Shown here: one piece after another, positions 10,085 through 18,112 of the stretch
Position numbering within the stretch: the first letter of the stretch is position 1
Layout of the letters: every line of letters starts with the position of its first letter
Source: Plantago elongata
Lineage: Eukaryota > Streptophyta > Magnoliopsida > Lamiales > Plantaginaceae
Direction of reading: 5' to 3'
Length of the DNA: 21,161 bases
Assembly (NCBI GenBank): GCA_036897095.1
Contig: JAYMSP010003086.1
Span: 1 to 21,161 of the forward strand
Position numbers and translations under genes: made by a program
The notes under the pieces: generated by a model
Told to the model about the DNA's origin: nothing
The model's input: only the letters and a program-made list of their open reading frames with translations
Databases searched by the model: none

Positions 10085-10834
10085 GTTCTTTCTATCTTAT
10101 TTATCCATAATCGATCCCAACCTTTCACTTATCCACCTTATCTATCAACACCCCCTTTTCAACACAAAGCTGCAGAATTTCTGCATAAATAACAACAGGG
10201 GGTGGAGATTTAACCTGGGCTTCGAATAAATTGACGGCATTTTTCAATTGCTTTCTCTCGCAAAAACGATAGAAAGCCGTTCTGGGCTCTTTTTCTGTAG
10301 ATTATTGTAGGGCATATGTGTTTTCAACTGACTCTGTTGAAAAGATTGAAGAATAACGAGTAACCGATAAAGATTGTGAATCCATTGTTCTTTGGAGTTG
10401 CTTTAGCATCATGGAAATTTATGAGGTACCACTGTTCGGAATTCTCTCGTGGATTGCGTAATCTGGAAATTAATCCTTCAATTGATCAACTCGTTGGTTT
10501 AAGTTTAACAAGAACGATCGAAACAGTACTAAGGTTATCGATTCAAACAGTTGAAATATGCAGGTCAATCAAGTTCTTTAAAGTTTAAACATCAAAAGAT
10601 AGAAGAGGATTTTCGTTCCCTCACTATATTTTATGCGAAACATATGCTATACCAGATGTCCAGACGTGACAGATAAATTTGCGTGCGATCCTGTTATACC
10701 AACATGTGCAAAATAATTTAACAGTGGCATATGAAAAGCCATACTTATAATCTAGGACATGATAGTAGTCCGATTCACTACAGAGTCAGTTTACAAATAC
10801 AAAACAGAGTACTACTCAGTTTCTAATTCCCTAC
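10085..10834. other. Spacer between tRNA-Trp and TIC20-I; unassigned copy-A-only block
   Basis: About 10100-10600 has no counterpart in copy B and is less AT-rich than its surroundings. On the plus strand it holds short peptides in different frames, such as RAYVFSTDSVEKIEE followed by a stop and MEIYEVPLFGILSWIA followed by a stop, but no long ATG-initiated frame. It could be an inserted gene fragment or a leader with small ORFs. From about 10610 to 10834 the sequence aligns with copy B (14190-14382) and includes the TIC20 3'-UTR on the minus strand. Confidence 0.4.
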
Positions 10835-12082
10835 TCACTCATATGGAATTTGAATGTAAGCAGCATCGCAAACAAATGGAACATCAGCATACATCCCGGA
10901 CAGAGCAGAATTCATACACTCCAAAACCGTGAACAGGAAACCAAACGCCATGAAAACCCAGAAATGCATCCCGAGCTTACCCCAATACAAGGCATTGGGC
11001 AACCAACGACTCACAGTACCAATGACCTGCAGACCAATCTCCAGAAGCATACCCATAACCACATGGAATCTGAAGAAGTGGGGCCATTCTTTTCTCCTTA
11101 CGACTCCCAGGTAAGCAACAAAAAAATAAGCCAGCAGAAACCAACCTGGTAATCTCCCTAGAGCTCTTAGAAATGGATAGGTTAGAAATTCAAAGCGTTC
11201 GAAGAACGGGTGCAGATTATATGCTGTTTTAGCATACATCCATGTCTCGTGTACAGGCATCAAGTATGGAACACATGCCAAGGTTCTCCACCACCATGCT
11301 GGCTTCTTGGTCATAGCAGGGTATTTGAAGCTGGCAGCGTTTTCCTTAGCTGCTCTGGGGATTGGAAGTGACTTTCGCTTCTTAGGTAATATTGGCATCG
11401 TATGGGATAAGCCACCTAGCTCCCTATTACACAAGAGTGATGTTGATGCAGCAGAAAGTGGGGAAATTCCTGTTTCAGAAATTTCCACGCTTAAAAATGA
11501 ACAGCTGACACTGAGAGAAACAGACATCTAAATAAGTTAATTGAAAAAGAGAACTCTTTCTTATTTATGGACCAGCCATTAACCGTGACTTCTAGCGAGA
11601 TAAACATGATAAATGCTTTAAAGATGAAAGGAAGATAAATCATTCAAAATAGACTGGAGCTAATATTTTATATTCCTGCAGAAAGCTTCTTGGATATGTT
11701 TGTATGAGAGTTTTGAGAAAATCTAGGGACTATTAGATCAACAGATTCATAGTGAAAGTGTAATTCAGTACTCAGGAAACAGAATTAGAGGAGATTAAAG
11801 TCGGAGCAACCCTCCAACCAGAGCTTATGTAACCATGCTATGCTTAACTGTATACTATTAAACCTTTCAGCAGATAACGGGATCAAAGAAATTGCTGAAA
11901 TTGTTGTCATCTATATATATGGATTTATACACACCTAAACATTTTGGAGGACTCCATACAGATGCAACCTTCCTGGGCCTGATGCTTGAGAAGTTCAAAA
12001 TATAAAACCTGGAGTTAGATTTCCTGTTATCAGGCAACAAACGGACATTTCCAGGTGTGCTAGAACAACCATTAAGAATCAT
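10835..12082 (-). CDS. TIC20-I: TIC20-I, chloroplast inner envelope translocon subunit
   Basis: Two coding exons give a 280-residue protein: 12082-11933 (50 codons, starting MILNGCSSTPGNVRLLP) and 11527-10835 (230 residues plus stop). They join in phase 0 across GT-AG (GGT|GTGTAT ... TTTAG|ATG). The usual plant TIC20-I is about 270-280 residues. The first 100 or so residues are Ser/Arg/Lys-rich with few acids, as in a transit peptide. The conserved body starts at MTKKPAWWWRTLAC and carries four hydrophobic segments, then RRKEWPHFFRFHVVMGMLLE, GMYADVPFVCDAAYIQIPYE and the stop. TIC20 is a four-helix inner-envelope protein of the 1-MDa TIC complex that imports preproteins into chloroplasts. A non-coding first exon ends at 13739 (CTCTTT|GTAAGTTT) and joins a leader exon starting at 12109 (TTTTGGTGCAG|TTTGG), leaving a 1.6-kb 5'-UTR intron. 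An alternative donor two bases earlier would break the frame. Confidence 0.9.
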
Positions 12083-13130
12083 TCTCCAGCCCCGAATCTA
12101 ACTTCCAAACTGCACCAAAAAAATCAAAAATAAATTGACATATCATAAACTGGACCGGAATGTGAGCTCTAGGTCTTTTTTTCATATCCAAGAAAGTTGA
12201 ATGCTTTGATCATGAGTATTTACATGCACAAGAGAGGCATACCCCCCAATCCATTACCTATACATCAAAATTCAAAAGTTATCAAAAGACTTCAAACTGG
12301 GTAAGATCTAGGAACTAAGGAAACAAGTAAAATTCACACTAAACAAGGCTATTCCAGAATGTAAGCAAAAAGGAGAAATCATAAAATCACCCATATCTTA
12401 CAGGAAACAACATATACTAGTAGTTAAATAGAAAGGGGCCATTATAGGAATCCATAGGCCATGCAACTTTAGCAAAAGAAATTATACAAGAGAAATACAT
12501 ACCAGTTTACTAGCCCAAAATTAATTAATATAGCTGGAAAAGGGTATTGACTATTGAGTTTAAGTCGATGTCGATTACTAAGGGCACCTTGAGCTAGAGT
12601 AGTTACTACAATGTTGCTGCAATACCTTAGTTGAAAAGAGAGAAAGAGAGACTTTAAAAAAACCTTGTTGTTTGTTAAAGACCCAGAGTATCCCAAACTT
12701 TAGCATTCCCATGTAGGCATGTATATTATGTAATAGTGAGCTGAACCATACTCTCCCAGCTCCTAACCACATGTCTGAATTACTAGCTAAACTTATGCAG
12801 AGCAGATGCAACTACACATAACATATCTAAACTCTGCACTGCACAAAGTAATATTGTATGCAGAAAGAGCAGACCCAGATAATTGATAATTCATTCAGCC
12901 AGATTTGCAACTCAAAGTTTTCCCAAAAGTCCTCACTGCATGAACAAGAACTGCATTTCACAAGACAGTGGAGATAGCACGCTATCGCTCGTCATCATAT
13001 AACACAGCACACATGTACCAAACTGAAGAATACAGAAATAGGAAAACAAGACTAAAATTCAGCTTGAATCATTATTAGGAAAAAATAACACTCCAAAGAA
13101 TGCACGTCCTTCCACTTCTGGAATTGGAGT

Positions 13131-13223
13131 ATTTTTTTTTTCTTTTGAAACAGCTAAAGGGTGACTCGAACCCCCGACCTATTAGTTGGAGGTGAAGCGT
13201 CTTACCAAGACGTGCTTCGCTCT
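13131..13223 (-). mobile_element. SINE-like tRNA-derived fragment in the TIC20 5'-UTR intron
   Basis: On the minus strand CTTGGTAAGACGC (an A-box-like motif, about 13209-13197) is followed about 25 bases later by GGTTCGAGTC (B-box, 13172-13163), then a short tail and an A-rich run (complement of the T tract at 13132-13142). This is the layout of a plant tRNA-derived SINE head with a poly(A) end. No target-site duplication was found. It is absent from copy B. Confidence 0.45.
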
Positions 13224-13739
13224 AGATATGAAAGCAGATTAACAAAATGCAACAATCAGCTGAATGAGAATGACAAGTTGACAACCTGTCAGCTAAAATA
13301 AACTAATATGCCTACATATTACAATTAGACAGTGAACCAAAAATTTAAAGTAATTCAACTTAAGACTATCAATGATGAAACAATAAAAAGGAAAAACTGT
13401 AACTATATCAATTCAATGAAAAGAAGCTTCATCTTCGTAAAGTCCGCATCCAAATAAACATCAGCTTATCATTTCGTTGATTCAGTTCAAAATAACATTC
13501 TCTGCAAAGATACTTGTATCTACTACCAATCTGTAAAAGAAGCCTCACCTCAATTCAGGTTTGAGACGTGCATTCTCCAGTAAATAGGTAAAAGACACAA
13601 CAAAGATATGCACAAAAATGTAGCAGAGTATATATAAATCTACAAAGAATAAAATCGACTATAATTCTATAGTAATATCATACAGGTAAACCAAATAACT
13701 AACATTAACATAAACAATACTGTGAAATTGAAACTTACA

Positions 13740-13900
13740 AAGAGGGGTTTTCTGTAGAATTTGACAGTGGTTTCTTCACGAGATACTCAAATGATTATGG
13801 ATTCGTGACTGAGAAACTGAGAGATAGAGGCAACAGAGAGACTGGTTGCAAACGTTCAGGTGAACTGGCCGTGGGAGAAGAAGAAGATGAAGATGAAAAT
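13740..13900 (-). other. TIC20-I: 5'-UTR (first, non-coding) exon of TIC20-I
   Basis: The minus strand here ends in CCCCTCTTT|GTAAGTTTC, a strong splice donor at 13738. Upstream it is CT-rich (ATCTTCATCTTCTTCTTCTCCC), typical of a plant leader. It has no ATG-initiated long frame that joins the coding exon. The transcription start is not determinable; about 13880-13900 is a guess. Confidence 0.5.
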
Positions 13901-13920
13901 CGAAAATCTAATCTCATCAT

Positions 13921-13962
13921 ATGGGCTTTGATTGTTTATGGTCCGTTTGGATATTCGGCCCA
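13921..13962 (-). promoter_or_regulatory. Paired site II (TGGGCY) elements upstream of TIC20-I
   Basis: TGGGCT (13922-13927, plus strand) and GGCCCA (13957-13962; TGGGCC on the minus strand) lie just upstream of the inferred leader. Site II TGGGCC/T motifs are known TCP-binding promoter elements of plant housekeeping and organelle-biogenesis genes, which fits a plastid import gene. Function here is inferred from motif and position only. Confidence 0.4.
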
Positions 13963-14037
13963 ACATCTCAATGTTACTGGGTTCTGGCCTTGTAATTCTA
14001 TGTTATTAATTAAACGCCGTACGAACTTGTCACCATG

Positions 14038-14109
14038 GGATCCGTGGCGCAATGGTAGCGCGTCTGACTCCAGATCAGAAGGTTGCGTGTTCGATTCACG
14101 TCGGGTTCA
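14038..14109 (+). tRNA. tRNA-Trp (CCA), copy B
   Basis: All 72 bases are identical to the gene at 9981-10052, with complete acceptor, D, anticodon (CCA) and T arms. The flanks diverge beyond CACCATG upstream and about 25 bases downstream. It lies head-to-head with the inferred TIC20-I promoter, within about 80 bp of the site II pair. A T8 run follows at 14135-14142. Nothing suggests that it is inactive. Confidence 0.95.
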
Positions 14110-14134
14110 AAATCCCGATTAAATTCGGTCCCCA

Positions 14135-14142
14135 TTTTTTTT
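14135..14142 (+). terminator. Pol III T-run behind tRNA-Trp copy B
   Basis: A run of eight T begins 26 bases after the tRNA 3' end, a good RNA polymerase III stop. Confidence 0.65.
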
Positions 14143-14382
14143 ACCCTCAATCTTTTTTTTTTCCCCTGAGAAAAAGATAACAGTACATGTGTATGGCAAT
14201 ATGGCCTAGTTTTTAGAACATCTATTAGGTGCTTATGTCCAATATAGTGATAGATTTTGATTTACTAACATTTCAAAAACAATTTAACAATGACATACAC
14301 TTCATAGTATTCTAGGAAGTGATAGTAGTAAGATTTCACTTGAGGGCCAGTTTTCAAGTACAGAAACAGAGTTCTACACTTC

Positions 14383-15081
14383 TCACTCATATGGAATATG
14401 CATGTAAGCTGCATCGCAAACAAATGGAACGTCAGCGTACATCCCGGACAGAGCAGAATTCATACACTCCAAACCCGTGAACAGGAAACCAAACGCCACG
14501 AAGGTCCAGAAATGCATTCCGAGCTTACCCCAATAAACATCATTAGGCAACCAACGACTCACAGTACCAATGACGTGCAAACCATTCCCCAGAAGCATTC
14601 CCATAACCCCATGGAATCTCAAATAATGGGGCCATTCTTTTCTTTTTACTACTCCCAGGTAAGCAAAAAAGAAATACGCCATCAGAAACCATTTTGGTAA
14701 ACTATCTAGAGCTCTTAGAAACGGAAGGGTAAAGTATTCAAAGCTTTCAAAGAACGGAAGCAGATTATATGTTGTTTTAGCATATACCCATGTCTCGCAA
14801 ACAGGCCTCAAGTATTGAAAACATGCCAAAGTTCTCCACCACATGCAGGCTTCTGGGTCATAGCAGGGTATTTGAAACTGGTACGTGCTTCTTTAGATGG
14901 GGGTTGGGGTTGGAAGTAATCTTCGCTTCTTAGGCAATATTGGCATGGTATGAGATAAGCCACCTAGCTCCCTAATACTCAAGAGCGATGTTGATGCAGC
15001 TGATAGTGGGGATACTTGGAGTCCTGTTTTAGAAATTTCCACGGTAAAAAATGAACAGCTGACAGTGAGAGAAACAGACAC
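14383..15081 (-). pseudogene. TIC20-I duplicate, broken
   Basis: This is the counterpart of the large TIC20 exon of copy A. The part at 15081-14893 matches residues from SVSL..SCSF to LPKKRRLLPTP and then hits TAA (14895-14893). The part at 14844-14383 gives 153 codons from MWWRTLAC to AAYMHIPYE and stop, covering all four membrane segments. Compared with copy A there is one extra base near the TAA and one base missing near 14842, so the two open parts share one frame, separated by 16 scrambled codons and that stop. The exon's first codon is GTG instead of ATG, and the upstream coding exon with the real start is deleted. Conserved positions have also changed (PVHETW to PVCETW, MLLEIGLQ to MLLGNGLH). 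It is probably not a functional importer; a short product from an internal Met cannot be excluded. Confidence 0.85.
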
Positions 15082-15100
15082 CTACCCAAATTGATTGAAA

Positions 15101-15246
15101 GATTTTTTATGGAACCAGCCATTAACTGTGACTTCTAGCAAGATAAACATGCTAAATGCTTTGATGATGAAAGGATTTTTTATGGAACCAGCCATTAACT
15201 GTGACTTCTAGCAAGATAAACATGCTAAATGCTTTGATGATGAAAG
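15101..15246. repeat. 73-bp perfect tandem duplication
   Basis: The unit starting GATTTTTTATGGAACCAGCC at 15101 begins again at 15174, with no difference seen over the unit. It lies in the intron-side flank of the TIC20 pseudogene; copy A has a single unit (about 11560-11632). The duplication is therefore later than the segmental event. Confidence 0.9.
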
Positions 15247-16149
15247 GAAAATAAATCATTCGAAATAGACCGGAGCCAATATTTTACATTCTTGCAGATA
15301 GTTTCTTGGATATGCTTGAACGCAGAGCTATAAGAAAATCTAAGGACTATTAGTTTGGCAAAATTGAGTACTCAGGAAACAGATTTAGAGGAAATTACAA
15401 TGTGAGCACCCCTCCAACCAAAGCTTATGTAATCATTCTATGCTAACTTTATACTATTAAACCTTTCAGCAGATAACAGAATCAACGAAAATTGATGTAT
15501 CATAAACTGGACCAAAAAGTGAGCTCTAGATTTTATTTTGTTCTTTTCAAAGAAAGTTGAATGCTTTGATCATGAGTATTTACATGCACAAGAGTGGCAC
15601 ATCCCAATCCATTATCTATCATCAAAAGTTATCAAAACACTTCAAACGAAGTAAGTCATAGGAACTAAGAATCACAAGTACAAATTCACACCAAACAACG
15701 CTATTTCAGATTGAGCACGCAATCACTAATCATTATATAACACAACATGCATATACCCAACTGAAGAATACAGAAACACAATGCTACAAGTCAGATTTTG
15801 CTATTTACCAAATCATAAACCTGCTTAGGTTAATTGAGTAGCCGAGAACAAAAATACAAATAATATCTAGTTACACCGTCACTGCTATCAAAACAGGAAA
15901 CTATTTCTTTAAACCGTCATTCAGTTTAAGCATCACATATTAATTGTTCTACAATACATTGTCATCTTGACATTTTTCCTTAAGTATGACTCTGATCCAT
16001 AGAATATGTTGCACACTTTATGATGAAGAAACTCTAGGCAGGTCACTGCTGCAGAAGCTAAAACTGACCATATTTTTTCTAGTACCAAACGTATGATATA
16101 AGGTGTCAAAGTCCTGATCATTTACAGATGATATGCTAGCTAGATACTC

Positions 16150-16198
16150 CAATATATATAATTAGGCCCCCGAACTTAAATTCCTAGCTCCGTCACTG
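16150..16198. mobile_element. Solitary DNA-transposon terminus
   Basis: On the minus strand the sequence starts CAGTGACGGAGCTAGGAATTT and goes on to AAGTTCGGGGGCC. CAGTGGCGGAGC(C/T)AGGAATTT is a frequently met terminal sequence of plant DNA transposons. The partner terminus is not visible in the window, so the inner extent is arbitrary. Confidence 0.35.
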
Positions 16199-17180
16199 GA
16201 TGTAGAGAACTTCAACGAACAACTGAATATAACTTTTTACCTTGATGTGAACTAAAATCTTCTCTATATCTGGTTGTAGAATTCAAAAGTTCCGTGCAAG
16301 TGAAGCTATAGACGGCAGACGTGTTCTCTTAATATTGAGAAAGATCTTCGGTATATTAGGTTAGACTGGAATAGGCTAGTGTTATTATGGCACTATTAGA
16401 TGTCTTCAATAATTACAGTCCAGATTAGCCTAAACTTTTTTTTTTTTTGGTGAAATAATAATTAAAATTAATAGAAATCTAACCCAACAAAAAGGAAAAG
16501 GACTTGGCTAATATATTTCTGACATTCTATATACAGTTTGAAGATAATACACAGTTATACACCATGTTTTGAGCCAAATCGGAAACTCTCTCAGAGGAAT
16601 TTCATCGAACACCGTCTGTTCATGTGTATGATTAGGCTCTCCAAGACTTCAAGTTGTTCTGGTTCCCAAACTATAAGCCATATGGTGTATGTCAGGTAAT
16701 TAAAATCAGAAGGCAAAGGACTTACAGTGCTAACATAGCTGGTTGTAAATCGCAGCTTCAGAAGGTCCGATTGCTTATAAGAAAGCTTATATCACCAGGC
16801 TCAAATCCGGCGGCTCCGACCATTGATTTCACTTCCATTTTACAGTAATGCAGTTTCTTCTTTCAGTTCATATGACAATGAATATGGAAAAGGAAGTGGT
16901 AACCTGGTCTGGTTTGATTCTCCAGAGAAAGTTACAAATTGAATTTTGAAACTCTCTTGACCCTCGATTGTCTCTCTCTAGTCATCTCCTTCATGCTTCC
17001 TCTCACGTCTCTCTCTCTCTCCAACAAAATACTAAGCATACTATAATAATCATCCGCGCCAAAAATTGCTACAGTTGACAATTGAAATATCACTATTCGC
17101 TAATAGTCCGAATGGTATTTCATGCAAGTTTAATGAGCAGGATTTTAATCCAATTAACAAATGTCTTTCGGATATAGTTA

Positions 17181-17336
17181 AAATTTTATAAATAAAAATC
17201 TTTAAAATTATGTTTGAAAGAGACAGTGAAAAATTGAAATGACATTGATATGATAAGAAAATTTTATAAATAAAAATCTTTAAAATTATGTTTGGAAGAG
17301 ACAGTGAAGAATTGAAATGACATTGATATGATTAGA
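17181..17336. repeat. 78-bp tandem duplication
   Basis: AAATTTTATAAATAAAAATC begins at 17181 and again at 17259. The two 78-bp units differ at three positions that I can see (GAAAG/GGAAG, GAAAAATT/GAAGAATT, GATAAGA/GATTAGA). Confidence 0.9.
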
Positions 17337-17550
17337 GCACAACAACTAAACTAGAATGAACTAAAGACAATATGGACACTTAATGGAATGCCTAAGATCC
17401 GCTAAAATTTATCTTAATATAAACATGCATGCATGTATAAGGCTGTTCGTCTGTGGTGTGACCATCACACTCGCCATCACTTCCAACGGAGCAAGTAAAC
17501 ATAAATTTTAGAATTTAACGTGTTTACCAAAGTAGTGCGATATGATTAAC

Positions 17551-17590
17551 CATGTAACAGTTGAACCGCCAAGGAAAGGCGGTTTACATG
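17551..17590. repeat. Inverted repeat, hairpin-forming
   Basis: CATGTAA and AACCGCC on the left pair with GGCGGTTTACATG on the right around the loop AAGGAAA, with an unpaired CAGTTG-type bulge in the left arm. This gives about 13 base pairs in 40 bases. Function unknown. Confidence 0.65.
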
Positions 17591-17763
17591 ATTACATCAT
17601 TAGTCTGCATTTCAACCCCCTCTTTTACCAAGGACTAACCTGTGGCATTCTGCTGTACATTGATGGACACCACCACAGTTTGCCTATGCAAAGCCACAAT
17701 AGACATACATACACTCGAGTAAGAACGAGGCTATTTCTCAGGATTTCTATATACAATAGCACA

Positions 17764-17839
17764 AGGCCTATTACCCATATATAACATCCAACATAATACA
17801 CAGGCCTATTACCCATATATAACATCCAACATAATACAC
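17764..17839. repeat. 38-bp perfect tandem duplication
   Basis: AGGCCTATTACCCATATATA followed by ACATCCAACATAATACAC occurs at 17764-17801 and again at 17802-17839 without a difference. Confidence 0.92.
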
Positions 17840-18112
17840 AACATGAAGTTTATCTGCATAGTTGATACACAGCATAATATTAAAGACACAACAACAAACA
17901 ACATAAGAACAAAGTCAGAAAAGGGGGATAAGTTACTATGAATTCATCCCAGCTTCTTCTGCCCCTCTTTTTTTTGTTTTTTTTTTTTTCATTTTTGGAA
18001 ATACAACAATGCATAACTGTTACATGACTGCTTCATTCCATAGGCAAACCATGGCTCACATAGATTCTTCCAGTTCACAGAACCCGACTTGTTTGGCCAA
18101 TCAGAGCAGCTA

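Larger units (their letters stand above)
9978..13060. repeat. Segmental duplication, copy A (tRNA-Trp + TIC20-I)
   Basis: This block and 14035-15810 share, in the same order and orientation, a tRNA-Trp gene with its 3' flank, an AT-rich spacer, the TIC20 coding exon, the adjoining intron and part of the 5'-UTR intron. Shared landmarks include CATGAGTATTTACATGCACA (12212 and 15570) and AACTGAAGAATACAGAAA (13020 and 15761). Copy A contains about 500 bp (10100-10600) between tRNA and TIC20 that copy B lacks. The right border is approximate. Confidence 0.75.
14035..15810. repeat. Segmental duplication, copy B (tRNA-Trp + broken TIC20)
   Basis: This copy is shorter than copy A (about 1.8 versus 3.1 kb). 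It lacks the copy-A block 10100-10600, 243 bp covering the first coding exon (counterpart of 11895-12137), and about 620 bp of the 5'-UTR intron (counterpart of roughly 12360-12980). It has gained a 73-bp internal tandem duplication. Borders are approximate. Confidence 0.75.
15811..18112. other. Intergenic stretch between the TIC20 pseudogene and SnRK2
   Basis: No confident gene. A transposon-terminus-like sequence (CAGTGACGGAGCTAGGAATTT on the minus strand) ends at 16198. An imperfect 80-bp inverted repeat lies around 16357-16436 next to a T tract. The stretch 16591-16838 holds a doubtful small minus-strand exon pair. A CT-rich microsatellite is at about 16970-17022. Tandem duplications lie at 17181-17336 and 17764-17839, and a hairpin at 17551-17590. 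The part from about 17960 to 18112 is the likely SnRK2 3'-UTR, with an A-rich tract on the minus strand. Confidence 0.55.

Noticed and set aside
9956..10192. Plus-strand frames over the tRNA-Trp (also 13805-14122)
   Set aside because: The translated peptide is the tRNA gene read as protein (RNGSASDSRSEG-type), a known artefact.
16355..16437. Imperfect inverted repeat TTAGGTTAGACTGG / CCAGATTAGCCTAA
   Set aside because: The arms match only at about 70 percent with a gap, and no target duplication is visible; too weak to call a miniature element.
16780..16823. B-box-like GGCTCAAATCC ending in CTCCGACCA, resembling a tRNA 3' half
   Set aside because: The T stem pairs at only three of five positions and no matching 5' acceptor strand lies about 70 nt upstream; not a tRNA.
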